64,000 nucleotides of DNA, taken from assembly GCF_029626035.1 (NCBI RefSeq), contig NZ_JARUBE010000003.1:4278001-4342000 (forward strand). Direction: 5' to 3'. Positions 48,478 to 57,236 of this stretch are shown one piece after another (position 1 is the stretch's first letter; every line of letters begins with the position of its first letter). The DNA is from Micromonospora sp. WMMD980 (GTDB lineage Bacteria > Actinomycetota > Actinomycetes > Mycobacteriales > Micromonosporaceae). The position numbers were made by a program, and so were the translations under genes. The notes under the pieces were generated by a model. The model made no database searches and was not told the DNA's origin. It saw nothing but the letters and a program-made list of their open reading frames with translations.

Positions 48478-49382
48478 GCCCCGATCGTGCCACCCACCCC
48501 CGGCGGAACCTGCGGCGACGTCGGCGACGGCCCGCCGGTACCAGGCGCGGAGGCACCGGGCACGGGCGCGGGGGCACCCGGCGCCGGCCAGCCGGGCTGC
48601 CCGTTGGGCCAGCCGGGCCAGGCGGGCACCGCCCGGGCGAGGCGGTCCTGCTGGGCGGCGGAGATCCGGCGGACCAGCACCACGAACGATGCCGCGGCGA
48701 CCAGGCAGGCCACCGCCGGCACCAGGCGCGGCAGGAGCGCCTCCTGGTAGAAGTCGACGTAGGTGGCGAACTCCTCGTCGTTGCGCGGGAACTCGGTCAA
48801 CCGGTCGTACCGGCCCTCCTCCATCTTCGCGACCACCCGCTCCCCGATCGAGAAGACCAGCCAGGCCGACCACCAGAGCACGACGAGCCCTGGCACCCGC
48901 CGACGCCACAGGCTGAACCGGGCCACCTCGGCCACCACCCGGACCGGCACGACGAAGTTGGCGATCGGCACCAGCCAACCGGCGATCGCCCAGGCGGCGC
49001 TCTGGGTCGGCGCGGCGCCGAACGCGTCCAGGTTCTTGCGCACCCGCCAGGTCCAGATCACCACGAGCGTCGCGGCGACCAGCATGGCCACGATGAACGG
49101 CAGCGTCACCAGCACCTCGGCCAGCACCGCGCCGAGCAGCACGTCCCGGTCGAGCTGCTCGGCGGCGGACCGGGCCAGGCGGACGCCCACCAGCGGGAAC
49201 AGCGCGGAGAGCGTGAACAGCACGGCGGTCGCGCCGACCGCGACGCCGGCGGCCAGCCCCAGGCCCCGGACGGCGTACGTGGGCACGCCGGGCAGGACCG
49301 CGGGCTGGCCGTGGCGGGTGCCGCAGCGCTGGCACTCGTCGAAGGCGGGGGACGTGGCGTCGCCACAGGTCTGGCAGTGCAT
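48474..49382 (-). CDS. DUF4328 membrane protein with zinc ribbon
   Basis: This is a 302-residue protein. An N-terminal zinc ribbon (C3, C6, C17, C20) is followed by four to five hydrophobic segments with the DUF4328 signature WRVRKNLDAFG, AAWAIAGWLVPIANFVVPVRVVAEV and VPGLVVLWWSAWLVFSI. The Pro/Gly-rich C-terminal tail ends at the ilvA start. The ATG at 49382 is chosen because it starts directly with the ribbon. It is co-transcribed with ilvA by overlap, but the link is not explained. Function is unknown. Confidence 0.82.
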   Translation of the reverse strand: MHCQTCGDATSPAFDECQRCGTRHGQPAVLPGVPTYAVRGLGLAAGVAVGATAVLFTLSALFPLVGVRLARSAAEQLDRDVLLGAVLAEVLVTLPFIVAMLVAATLVVIWTWRVRKNLDAFGAAPTQSAAWAIAGWLVPIANFVVPVRVVAEVARFSLWRRRVPGLVVLWWSAWLVFSIGERVVAKMEEGRYDRLTEFPRNDEEFATYVDFYQEALLPRLVPAVACLVAAASFVVLVRRISAAQQDRLARAVPAWPGWPNGQPGWPAPGAPAPVPGASAPGTGGPSPTSPQVPPGVGGTIGA

Positions 49383-49435
49383 CTCAGGACCGTCCGAAGG
49401 GGTGCGCGCGAGGGGGGTGCGCACAACTTAGACGA

Positions 49436-50848
49436 TCACGCCGCGGCGGGTGACCCCGTTCCGACCCGGGGGTAGCCGGGGGCGTGCCGCGTCCACGGCG
49501 CCTGCATCTCGAACTGGCCGGCGACCCCCAGCAGCAGCAACTCGGAGCCGGGCGGGCCGACGAACTGCACCCCGACCGGCAACCCGTCCGGGCGGCGGCC
49601 CACCGGCACCACGATCGACGGCAGGCCGGCGATGTTCCACGGCGCGGCGTACGGGGCGTACCGGATGTTCGTCCGCATGTTCGCCAGCCAGGACCGGCCG
49701 GACCAGCCGACGGCCTCCGGCGGCGGCCCGGCCAGCGCCGGGGTGAGCAGCAGGTCGACCGAGTGGTCGTCGAAGAAGTGCACCGACCGCTCGCGCCAGG
49801 CGGCCCGGTCTGCCTCCCGGACGTACCCACGGCGCTGCGCCCACTCGCCGAGCGCGACGTGCCGGCGGCTGCGCCGCTGGAGCTGGCGCGGCGCCACCCC
49901 GGCGGCGCGCACGTCGGCGGCGGCCGCCGCGAACCAGGTGGCGATGCCCTGCAGGCCGAGCCGGGTCGGGTAGACCGGGTCGGTGGGCACGGTGTCGTGC
50001 CCGGCGGCGGCGAGCAGCCGACCGGCGGCGGTGACCGCGTCGCGGTTCGACGAGTCCGGGGAGACGCCCTTCACCGGGGAGCGCAGCGACACGCCCACCC
50101 GCAGCCGGGGCGGCGGGACCAGCTTGTCCGGCCGACGACCGGCCAGCACCGAGAAGCCGACCACCGCGTCGGCCACCGTGCCGGTCAGCACGCCGTGCTC
50201 GGTGAGCCCGAACCAGTCGTCCGCGCCGAGCTGGCAGGGCACCACGCCCCGGCCGGGCTTGAGCCCGACCAGGCCGCAGCAGGCCGCCGGGATGCGGATC
50301 GAGCCGAGGCCGTCGTTGCCGTGGGCCATCGGCACCATCCCGGCGGCCACCGCGGCGGCCGCGCCGCCGGAGGAGCCGCCGGGGGTACGCGCCGGATCCC
50401 AGGGATTGCGGGTCACCGCGGTGTCGTCGTCGGTGAGGGCCCACAGGCCCAGCTCCGGCATCCGGGTCACGCCGAGGATCACCGCGCCCGCGCCGCGCAA
50501 CCGGCGGACCACCTCGTGGTCGGCCTCGGCCACGCCGGTACGCATCGCGGCGGACCCGTTCCAGGTGGGCAGGCCGGCCACCGGCGTGTTCTCCTTGACC
50601 GCCACCGGCACCCCGGCCAGCGGAAGGTCGGCCAGCTCCTCCTGCTCGTCGACCTTCTCCGCCTCGGTGATCGCCTCGCCGCCGCGTACCGTGCGGAACG
50701 CGGCCAGTTCGGCGTCGACCCGGGACACGTGGTCGAGGTGGTCGGCCACCACCTGGGTGGCGGAGACGTCGCCGCGGCGTACCGCGCGGGCGATCTGTTT
50801 CGCGGTCGCCCCGACCCAGGTCGTCGGCAAGATGTCCGGCACTGCCAC
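49436..50848 (-). CDS. Amidase, amidase-signature family
   Basis: This 470-residue hydrolase has the Ser-cisSer-Lys triad: K85 in VAVKENTPVAG, S159/S160 in the GGSSGGAAAAVAAG loop, and S183 in DGLGSIRIPAAC. The conserved GGDGGGSIRIPA segment reads HGNDGLGSIRIPA here, a change of the loop before the nucleophile. C-terminal NIAGLPSIVVPVG is normal. It cleaves carboxylic acid amides; the substrate is not clear. It lies 17 bp downstream of the metB-like gene on the same strand and may be co-transcribed with it. Confidence 0.88.
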   Translation of the reverse strand: MAVPDILPTTWVGATAKQIARAVRRGDVSATQVVADHLDHVSRVDAELAAFRTVRGGEAITEAEKVDEQEELADLPLAGVPVAVKENTPVAGLPTWNGSAAMRTGVAEADHEVVRRLRGAGAVILGVTRMPELGLWALTDDDTAVTRNPWDPARTPGGSSGGAAAAVAAGMVPMAHGNDGLGSIRIPAACCGLVGLKPGRGVVPCQLGADDWFGLTEHGVLTGTVADAVVGFSVLAGRRPDKLVPPPRLRVGVSLRSPVKGVSPDSSNRDAVTAAGRLLAAAGHDTVPTDPVYPTRLGLQGIATWFAAAAADVRAAGVAPRQLQRRSRRHVALGEWAQRRGYVREADRAAWRERSVHFFDDHSVDLLLTPALAGPPPEAVGWSGRSWLANMRTNIRYAPYAAPWNIAGLPSIVVPVGRRPDGLPVGVQFVGPPGSELLLLGVAGQFEMQAPWTRHAPGYPRVGTGSPAAA

Positions 50849-50865
50849 CCTCCGTCGTCCAGCGG

Positions 50866-52008
50866 TCAGCCCAGTGCCTGCTCCAGATCCGCGAGCAGGT
50901 CGTCGACCGTCTCGATGCCGACAGACAGTCGCACGAGATCACCGGGAACTTCAAGCGGCGAGCCGGCAGCGCTCGCGTGTGTCATCCGGCCCGGGTGCTC
51001 GATCAGGGACTCGACGCCGCCCAGCGACTCGGCGAGCACGAACAGCCGGGCCCGGTTGCAGATCTCGACGGCGTGCTCCTCGCCACCGGCCGCCCGGAAC
51101 GAGATCATGCCGCCGAACCGGCGCATCTGCTTGGCGGCCACCTCGTGCCCCGGGTGCGACGGCAGGCCCGGGTAGATGACCTGGGCGACCTTCGCGTTGC
51201 CGTCCAGGAACGCGGCGATCCGCTCGGCGTTGTCGCAGTGCCGGTCCATCCGTACCCCGAGGGTCTTGATGCCGCGCAGGGTGAGCCAGGCGTCGAACGG
51301 GCCGTTGATCGCGCCCATCGCGTTCTGGTGGTAGCGCAACTCCTCGCCGAGCGCCCGGTCCGCGGCGACCAGCGCGCCACCGACCACGTCGGAGTGCCCG
51401 CCGACGTACTTGGTGGTGGAGTGCACCACCACGTCCGCGCCGAACGCGATCGGCTGCTGGAGATAGGGCGAGGCGAACGTGTTGTCGACCACCAGCAGCG
51501 CGCCGGCGTCGTGCGCCACGGCGGCCAGCGCGGCGATGTCGGCGATGCCGAGCAGCGGGTTGGTCGGCGTCTCCACCCAGACGATCCGGGTGGCGCCGGG
51601 CCGGATCGCGGCGCGGACCGCGTCCGGGTCGGAGACCTTCGCCGGGGTGTAGTCCAGGCCCCAGCGTTCGGCCACCTTCGCGAACAGCCGATAGGTGCCG
51701 CCGTACGCGTCGTCCGGGATCACCACGTGGTCGCCGGGCTTGCACACGGTGCGCAGCAGCGTGTCCTCGGCGGCGAGGCCGCTGGCGAAGGCGAGCGCCA
51801 CCGGGCCACCCTCCAGCGCGGCCAGGCACTCCTGCAACGCGTCCCGGGTGGGGTTGCCGGAGCGGCTGTACTCGTAGCCCTCGCGGGGCGCGCCGACGGC
51901 GTCCTGGGCGTAGGTGCTGGTCTGGTAGATCGGTGGAATCACCGCGCCGGTGCGGGCCTCGGGGTCCTGGCCGGCGTGGATGGCGAGCGTCTCGAAGCCG
52001 TGACTCAT
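50866..52008 (-). CDS. metB: Cystathionine gamma-synthase/lyase
   Basis: This 380-residue Cys/Met-metabolism PLP enzyme has EYSRSGNPTRDALQECLAALEGG near the N-terminus and the Schiff-base lysine K200 in VVHSTTKYVGGHSDVVGG. LAESLGGVESLIEHPGRMTH is the C-terminal substrate loop. The family joins synthase (methionine route) and lyase (reverse transsulfuration). With a cystathionine beta-synthase gene near the right edge, the lyase role is also plausible. The ATG at 52008 begins SHGFETLAIHAGQ. Confidence 0.9.
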   Translation of the reverse strand: MSHGFETLAIHAGQDPEARTGAVIPPIYQTSTYAQDAVGAPREGYEYSRSGNPTRDALQECLAALEGGPVALAFASGLAAEDTLLRTVCKPGDHVVIPDDAYGGTYRLFAKVAERWGLDYTPAKVSDPDAVRAAIRPGATRIVWVETPTNPLLGIADIAALAAVAHDAGALLVVDNTFASPYLQQPIAFGADVVVHSTTKYVGGHSDVVGGALVAADRALGEELRYHQNAMGAINGPFDAWLTLRGIKTLGVRMDRHCDNAERIAAFLDGNAKVAQVIYPGLPSHPGHEVAAKQMRRFGGMISFRAAGGEEHAVEICNRARLFVLAESLGGVESLIEHPGRMTHASAAGSPLEVPGDLVRLSVGIETVDDLLADLEQALG

Positions 52009-52104
52009 GCCCGAGACGTTAGTCGGCCGGTCCGTCCGGCCGCCGGGAACCCGGGCGCGGGTCACATCCATGAGGTTGTCGGGCCGGTCGGCCATACTGG
52101 GCCG

Positions 52105-52431
52105 GTGAGTTCGACCGACGCGCTGCCGTCCCGCCTGCTCGGCGTGATCGACCGGATCCCAACCTCGCTGGAGGCCCTGGCCGGTCCACGAACGGGCCGG
52201 GTGAGCCTGCCGCTGAGGCTCGCGTGGTCGGGCCCGACCGATTACGACCTCGACGATGCGCGTGAACGGCTGACCCTCTACTGCCTTCTGCTCGACTGCG
52301 GCCAGCGGAGCGATGTCGTCCGATACGTCAACGCCGCGCTCCTCCGCCAGGACTGGCCGCGCATTCGACGGTTGACCGCGCGCCGCGTGACACGCCTCTG
52401 GGAGCGGCGTCTACCGGACCTCGCCGCCTGA
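52105..52431 (+). CDS. Small protein paired with the AbiEii-like gene
   Basis: This is a 108-residue alpha-helical protein with a GTG start (SSTDALPSRLLGVIDRIPTSLEALAG). It ends two bases before the start of a nucleotidyltransferase toxin-like gene, so the two are a tight pair. The C-terminal region is strongly basic (RIRRLTARRVTRLWERRL). The pairing suggests an antitoxin or accessory protein of that unit, though I do not recognise a named family. Because the partner is deleted, its present role is doubtful. Confidence 0.6.
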   Translation: MSSTDALPSRLLGVIDRIPTSLEALAGPRTGRVSLPLRLAWSGPTDYDLDDARERLTLYCLLLDCGQRSDVVRYVNAALLRQDWPRIRRLTARRVTRLWERRLPDLAA

Positions 52432-52433
52432 CG

Positions 52434-52956
52434 ATGGACGAACTGCACCGTCGCCTGCTGGAAATCGGCTTCGCCGCCGGCGACGACCTGGGGCTGGTGC
52501 TCGCGGGTGGCTATGCCATGTGCGCTCACGACCTGGTTGACCGCCCCTCCCAGGACATCGACTTCGCTACGGCCGCTGCCATGCCGCTTTCCGGTGCTCG
52601 CCTTCGAGGACGCGATCGGGCTCAAAGTCCGCGCGTTGCACGACCGCGCCGCACACCGGGACTACATCGACGTCCGCGCCGCCAACGAGCGGCTCGCATG
52701 GTCTGAGCTGGAGCGTCTCGCCGCCCGCCATACCGCTGGATTCGCCCTCGAAGAACTGGCCGATCGTCTGGGTGGGGTGACGGAGCGGGACAGCCGGACC
52801 TTCCGTTCGTACGGGCTCACCGAGCCTCAGGTCGATGAGCTACGCCGGTGGGCGCTGCGATGGGAGGCGGACATCCGGGCGCGCCTGGCCAACGGCGAGA
52901 CCGGCCCGACCGGCGTCCCCGACGACGACTGGGACACCTATCTCGACCAGCGGTGA
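52434..52956 (+). pseudogene. AbiEii/AbiGii-type nucleotidyltransferase toxin gene, internally deleted
   Basis: The N-terminal frame (52434) reads DELHRRLLEIGFAAGDDLGLVLAGGYAMCAHDLVDRPSQDIDFATAAAMPL, with the GGYAM and DIDFAT nucleotidyltransferase motifs. From about 52590 the family sequence continues in another frame (PVLAFEDAIGLKVRALHDRAAHRDYIDVRA ... DDDWDTYLDQR) to 52956. About 60 residues between DIDFAT and PVLAFEDA that I would expect are missing, so a deletion not divisible by three has joined the two parts. An active enzyme is unlikely. Flanking sequence is otherwise clean. Confidence 0.72.
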
Positions 52957-52988
52957 CGCACCGGTCCACCCGGTCCTAGGCTGCCTGG

Positions 52989-53405
52989 ATGAGCGGGTGC
53001 GTGTTCTGCGGCATCGTGGCCGGCGAGGTGCCGGCCTTCACCGTCAGCGACGAGCCGGACGGGGTGGCGTTCCTGGACACCCGGCCGGTGTTCAAGGGAC
53101 ACGTGCTGGTGGTGCCCCGTACCCACCTGGTGACGATCGCCGACCTGCCCGCCGACGCGCTGCCCGGCTACTTCCGGCTGGTCCAGCGCATGGCGGTAGC
53201 GGTGGAGGCCGGTCTGGGGTCCGGTGGGACGTTCGTGGCGATGAACAACACTGTGTCCCAGTCCGTCCCGCACCTGCACACCCACGTGGTGCCCCGGACC
53301 AAGGGCGACGGGTTGCGCGGCTTCTTCTGGCCGCGTACCCGGTACGCCGACGACGCCGAGGCGGCCGACTTCGCCGGCCGGATCTCCGCCGCGCTGGACG
53401 GCTGA
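52989..53405 (+). CDS. HIT family hydrolase
   Basis: This 138-residue histidine-triad protein has an N-terminal zinc-type pair, CVFCGIVAGEVPAF, and the triad HLHTHVVPR near residue 97. It hydrolyses or transfers nucleotide phosphoramidates or dinucleoside polyphosphates. The ATG at 52989 follows the AbiEii remnant by 32 bp. Its C-terminal part is shortened relative to some HIT proteins but keeps the full motif. Confidence 0.9.
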   Translation: MSGCVFCGIVAGEVPAFTVSDEPDGVAFLDTRPVFKGHVLVVPRTHLVTIADLPADALPGYFRLVQRMAVAVEAGLGSGGTFVAMNNTVSQSVPHLHTHVVPRTKGDGLRGFFWPRTRYADDAEAADFAGRISAALDG

Positions 53406-53453
53406 CCGGAACCCGCCAGACATCCGCTCGGCGCGTCGACCGAGGGCGGCGAA

Positions 53454-53490
53454 TTTGTTCGGTACGTTTTGATTCCTCGAACCGAACAAA
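53454..53490. promoter_or_regulatory. Perfect 10-bp inverted repeat upstream of the Fic gene
   Basis: TTTGTTCGGT (53454-53463) and ACCGAACAAA (53481-53490) are separated by 17 bases. The right arm lies directly before the GGGAG ribosome site of the Fic gene. It is AT-rich for this genome. It could be an operator for autoregulation or an RNA hairpin covering the ribosome site. Confidence 0.6.
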
Positions 53491-53504
53491 ATTGGGAGCA
53501 GGTC

Positions 53505-54512
53505 ATGTCCGGCCCTGGGCGCCCTTCCCGCGCCGCCGTGTATCAGCGCATGGAGGAGGCGGTTGGCGAGCTGCGCGACCGGCTGGGCGGGCTACCGACA
53601 CCTGCCGAAGCGGAAGACATCTGGGCCGAGATCTGGCACCAGGAGGCGCACAACAGCACCGCGATCGAGGGGAACACCCTCGTTCTTCAGGAAGTCGAGA
53701 AGCTTCTCGACGAGGGCCGGGCCGTCGGCGCCAAACCACTGCGGGACTACATGGAGGTGCGGGGCTACGCCGACGCAGCCCGTTGGGTCTACGGCCAGGC
53801 GCTGGAGCCCGGTGACTGGCCGTCCGACGCGCTGCTCTCGCTCCAAGAGGTGCGGCACATCCACCACGTCGCGATGACCCCGGTCTGGACCGTCGATCCG
53901 CACCCGCACGCTACCGATCTCGAAGGGCCCGGCAACTTCCGGCGCCACGAGATCGCACGCTTCCCCGGAGGGATGAAGCCCCCATCCTGGCCTGAGGTGG
54001 ATGCGCGGATCCGCAGTTGGCTCGACCAGGTCGGAGAACTGCCGGCGAAGGCGGAGACTCCCCTCGCCGAGCGGTTGGCGGTGCTTCACAACGAGTTCGG
54101 GGCCATTCATCCGTTCCTCGACGGAAACGGCCGAACCGGCCGCTTGGTGCTCAGTCTCCTGCTCGGCAGGCTGGGTTATCCGCCCGCCATCATCTACAAG
54201 CGGGACCGCGACACCTACCTACGCGCCATGCGCCGTGCCGACGTCGGCGACCCGGGGCTGCTGGGAGAGCTGATCGCTCGCAGTGTCACGGCCAACCTCT
54301 ACCGCTTCGTCATGCCGGCAGTGGCAGGTCCGGTGAAGTTGCTGCCGCTCCCGGCCTTGGCTACGGCCGACCTGTCCGAGAACGCCCTTCGCGTTGCTGC
54401 CATGAGGGGCCGACTGAAAGCCGTCAAGGCGGATGACGGCACGTGGCGGAGCGGCCAGAAATGGGTGAACGACTACACGAAGAACCGCTACCGGCGCGGT
54501 CGGCCCGCCTGA
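53505..54512 (+). CDS. Class II Fic protein (AMP-transferase/deAMPylase fold) with C-terminal HTH-like region
   Basis: This 335-residue Fic enzyme has the full catalytic motif HPFLDGNGRTGR (H202). It also has an N-terminal inhibitory helix, S51-T-A-I-E55-G-N, so it is a self-inhibited class II member. The C-terminal 45 residues (ALRVAAMRGRLKAVKADDGTWRSGQKWVNDY) look like an excisionase/MerR-type winged helix, which may bind DNA. The ATG at 53505 has a GGGAG site. It probably adds or removes AMP on a target protein and could bind the inverted repeat just upstream of its own gene. Confidence 0.9.
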   Translation: MSGPGRPSRAAVYQRMEEAVGELRDRLGGLPTPAEAEDIWAEIWHQEAHNSTAIEGNTLVLQEVEKLLDEGRAVGAKPLRDYMEVRGYADAARWVYGQALEPGDWPSDALLSLQEVRHIHHVAMTPVWTVDPHPHATDLEGPGNFRRHEIARFPGGMKPPSWPEVDARIRSWLDQVGELPAKAETPLAERLAVLHNEFGAIHPFLDGNGRTGRLVLSLLLGRLGYPPAIIYKRDRDTYLRAMRRADVGDPGLLGELIARSVTANLYRFVMPAVAGPVKLLPLPALATADLSENALRVAAMRGRLKAVKADDGTWRSGQKWVNDYTKNRYRRGRPA

Positions 54513-54588
54513 CGGTTGCCCGAACGGGTAAGGAAGCGGGGACCGGCGCTGTTGTACACGCTGGGAAAGCCACGAGAGGAGTCCCACC

Positions 54589-55251
<663 letters not shown>

Positions 55252-55260
55252 CCCGGCGAC

Positions 55261-55295
55261 CCGGGCCTGCGGTGTTCGTCACACCGTGGGCCCGG
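55261..55295. terminator. Hairpin downstream of msrA
   Basis: CCGGGCCTGCGGTGT and 55281-55295 pair over 15 positions with two mismatches around a TCGTC loop. It starts ten bases after the msrA stop codon and has no U-tract. Confidence 0.6.
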
Positions 55296-55443
55296 TGCAT
55301 TTCCGGCATCCGCCGTCGGGCGGGCAGGAACCGGCGCCGTGACGGGCGACCACCCTCGGTGACGGCGCACTGTAGCAAGCTGTCACACGTTCGTCATCGT
55401 CTCAACAGGCGAACCGCAACAAGCTCTGGCAGCATTGGCTCGT

Positions 55444-57234
55444 ATGTGCGGACTTGCGGGAGAGTTCCGCCGTGACGGTTCACGCGCCGACGTCTCGGCC
55501 GTGGAGCGGATGGCGGCCACGATGAGTGACCGAGGGCCCGACGACAGCGGCGTCTGGTCGCAGGGCCCGACCGCGCTGGGACACCGGCGCCTCAAGATCA
55601 TCGACTTGTCCGCAGCCAGCGGCCAACCGATCGTCGACGCCGCCGCGGGCCTCACCGGGGTCTTCAACGGCTGCATCTACAACTACCGGGAACTGCGCGC
55701 CGAACTCCAGGCCAAGGGCCACCGCTTCTTCTCCTCCGGGGACAGCGAGGTCGTGGTCAAGGCCTACGCGGAGTGGGGTCTCGACTTCGTCGACCACCTG
55801 ATCGGCATGTTCGCGGTGGCGATCAGCGAACGCGACACCGGCCGCCTGGTGCTGGCCCGGGACCGCCTCGGCATCAAGCCGCTCTACCTGGCCGAGAGCC
55901 CCGGCGTGGTGCGCTTCGCCTCGACTCTGCCGGCGTTGCTGGCCGGCGGCGGCGTCGACACCACCATCGACCGCGTGGCGCTCGCCCACTACCTGAGCTT
56001 CCACAGCATCGTGCCGCCGCCGCGGACCATCCTCGCCGGCGTCACCAAGCTGCCGCCGGCCACGGTCAAGGTGTACGAGGCGGACGGCACCACCCGGGAG
56101 CGGGTCTACTGGGACCCGGCGTTCGGGCGGGCCGACGAGCGGGCCGGCTGGTCCGAACGGGACTGGCAGGACGCGCTGCTCGACTCGCTGACCACCGCCG
56201 TGCGCCGGCGGATGGTGGCCGACGTGCCGGTGGGCGTGCTGCTCTCCGGCGGCCTCGACTCCAGCCTGGTGGTCGCGCTGCTGGCCGGCGAGGGGCAGGG
56301 TCGCTCCGGCCTCGGCACGTTCTCCATCGGCTTCGACGCGGTGGGCGGCCGGGAGGGCGACGAGTTCGTCTACTCCGACCTGGTGGCCAAGACCTTCGGC
56401 ACCGACCACCACCAGATCCGGGTGCCCACCGGTGACCTGCTGCCGCCGCTGGAGGCCGCCGTCGCGGCCATGAGCGAGCCCATGGTCAGCCACGACTGCG
56501 TGGCGTTCTGGCTGCTCAGCCAGGAGGTCGCCCGGCACGTGAAGGTGGTCCAGTCGGGCCAGGGCGCGGACGAGATCCTGGGCGGCTACCACTGGTACCC
56601 GCCGCTGGCCGGGGTGGACCGGGAGGCGGCGCTCGACACGTACGCCAAGGCGTTCTTCGACCGCGACGCGGCCGGGCTGGCCCGGGTGCTCAACCCCGAC
56701 TGGCTGGCCGACGGCGACCCGGCACGCGAGTTCGTGGCGGCGCACCTGGGCCGGGCGGGCGCGCAGACCGCTGTCGACGCGGGCCTGCGGATCGACACCC
56801 AGGTCATGCTGACCGACGACCCGGTGAAGCGGGTCGACAACATGACCATGGCGCACGGGCTGGAGGCCCGGGTGCCGTTCCTCGACCACGAGTTCGTCGA
56901 GCTGGCCGCGAGCTGCCCGCCGGAGCTGAAGCTGGCCCAGGGTGGCAAGGGCGTGCTCAAGGAGATCGGCCGGCGGGTGCTGCCGCACGAGGTCATCGAC
57001 CGGCCCAAGGGCTACTTCCCGGTGCCCGGCCTCACCCACCTGGAGGGCAAGCTCCTCGACCGGGTACGCGACGCGCTCGGCGCCCCGGAGGCGCGCCGCC
57101 GCGACCTGTTCCGCGCCGACTACGTCGACGCGCTGCTCGCCGACCCGAATGCCGAACTGACCCCGTTGAACGGAAACAAGCTGTGGCAACTGGGACTTCT
57201 GGAAATGTGGCTCCAGAGCCACGGAATCGACTGA
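55444..57234 (+). CDS. asnO: N-acetylglutaminylglutamine amidotransferase (NAGGN synthesis)
   Basis: This 596-residue asparagine-synthase-like enzyme begins MCGLAGEFRRDGS, where Cys2 is the glutaminase nucleophile. The ATG at 55444 is therefore chosen over a TTG three codons earlier. The glutaminase domain (2-200) has GPDDSGVWSQGP and VFNGCIYNYRELR. The synthetase domain has the PP-loop LSGGLDSSLVVALLAG near residue 268. Position ahead of ngg and an M42 peptidase marks it as the NAGGN-type (TIGR03104) enzyme that amidates N-acetylglutaminylglutamine. It starts the osmolyte operon. Confidence 0.93.
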   Translation: MCGLAGEFRRDGSRADVSAVERMAATMSDRGPDDSGVWSQGPTALGHRRLKIIDLSAASGQPIVDAAAGLTGVFNGCIYNYRELRAELQAKGHRFFSSGDSEVVVKAYAEWGLDFVDHLIGMFAVAISERDTGRLVLARDRLGIKPLYLAESPGVVRFASTLPALLAGGGVDTTIDRVALAHYLSFHSIVPPPRTILAGVTKLPPATVKVYEADGTTRERVYWDPAFGRADERAGWSERDWQDALLDSLTTAVRRRMVADVPVGVLLSGGLDSSLVVALLAGEGQGRSGLGTFSIGFDAVGGREGDEFVYSDLVAKTFGTDHHQIRVPTGDLLPPLEAAVAAMSEPMVSHDCVAFWLLSQEVARHVKVVQSGQGADEILGGYHWYPPLAGVDREAALDTYAKAFFDRDAAGLARVLNPDWLADGDPAREFVAAHLGRAGAQTAVDAGLRIDTQVMLTDDPVKRVDNMTMAHGLEARVPFLDHEFVELAASCPPELKLAQGGKGVLKEIGRRVLPHEVIDRPKGYFPVPGLTHLEGKLLDRVRDALGAPEARRRDLFRADYVDALLADPNAELTPLNGNKLWQLGLLEMWLQSHGID

Positions 57235-57236
57235 CC

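Noticed and set aside
52507..52586. Start of the second AbiEii frame as an independent gene
   Set aside because: The first 27 residues (PCALTTWLTAPPRTSTS...) are an out-of-frame translation of the nucleotidyltransferase start; only the part after about 52590 is family-like.
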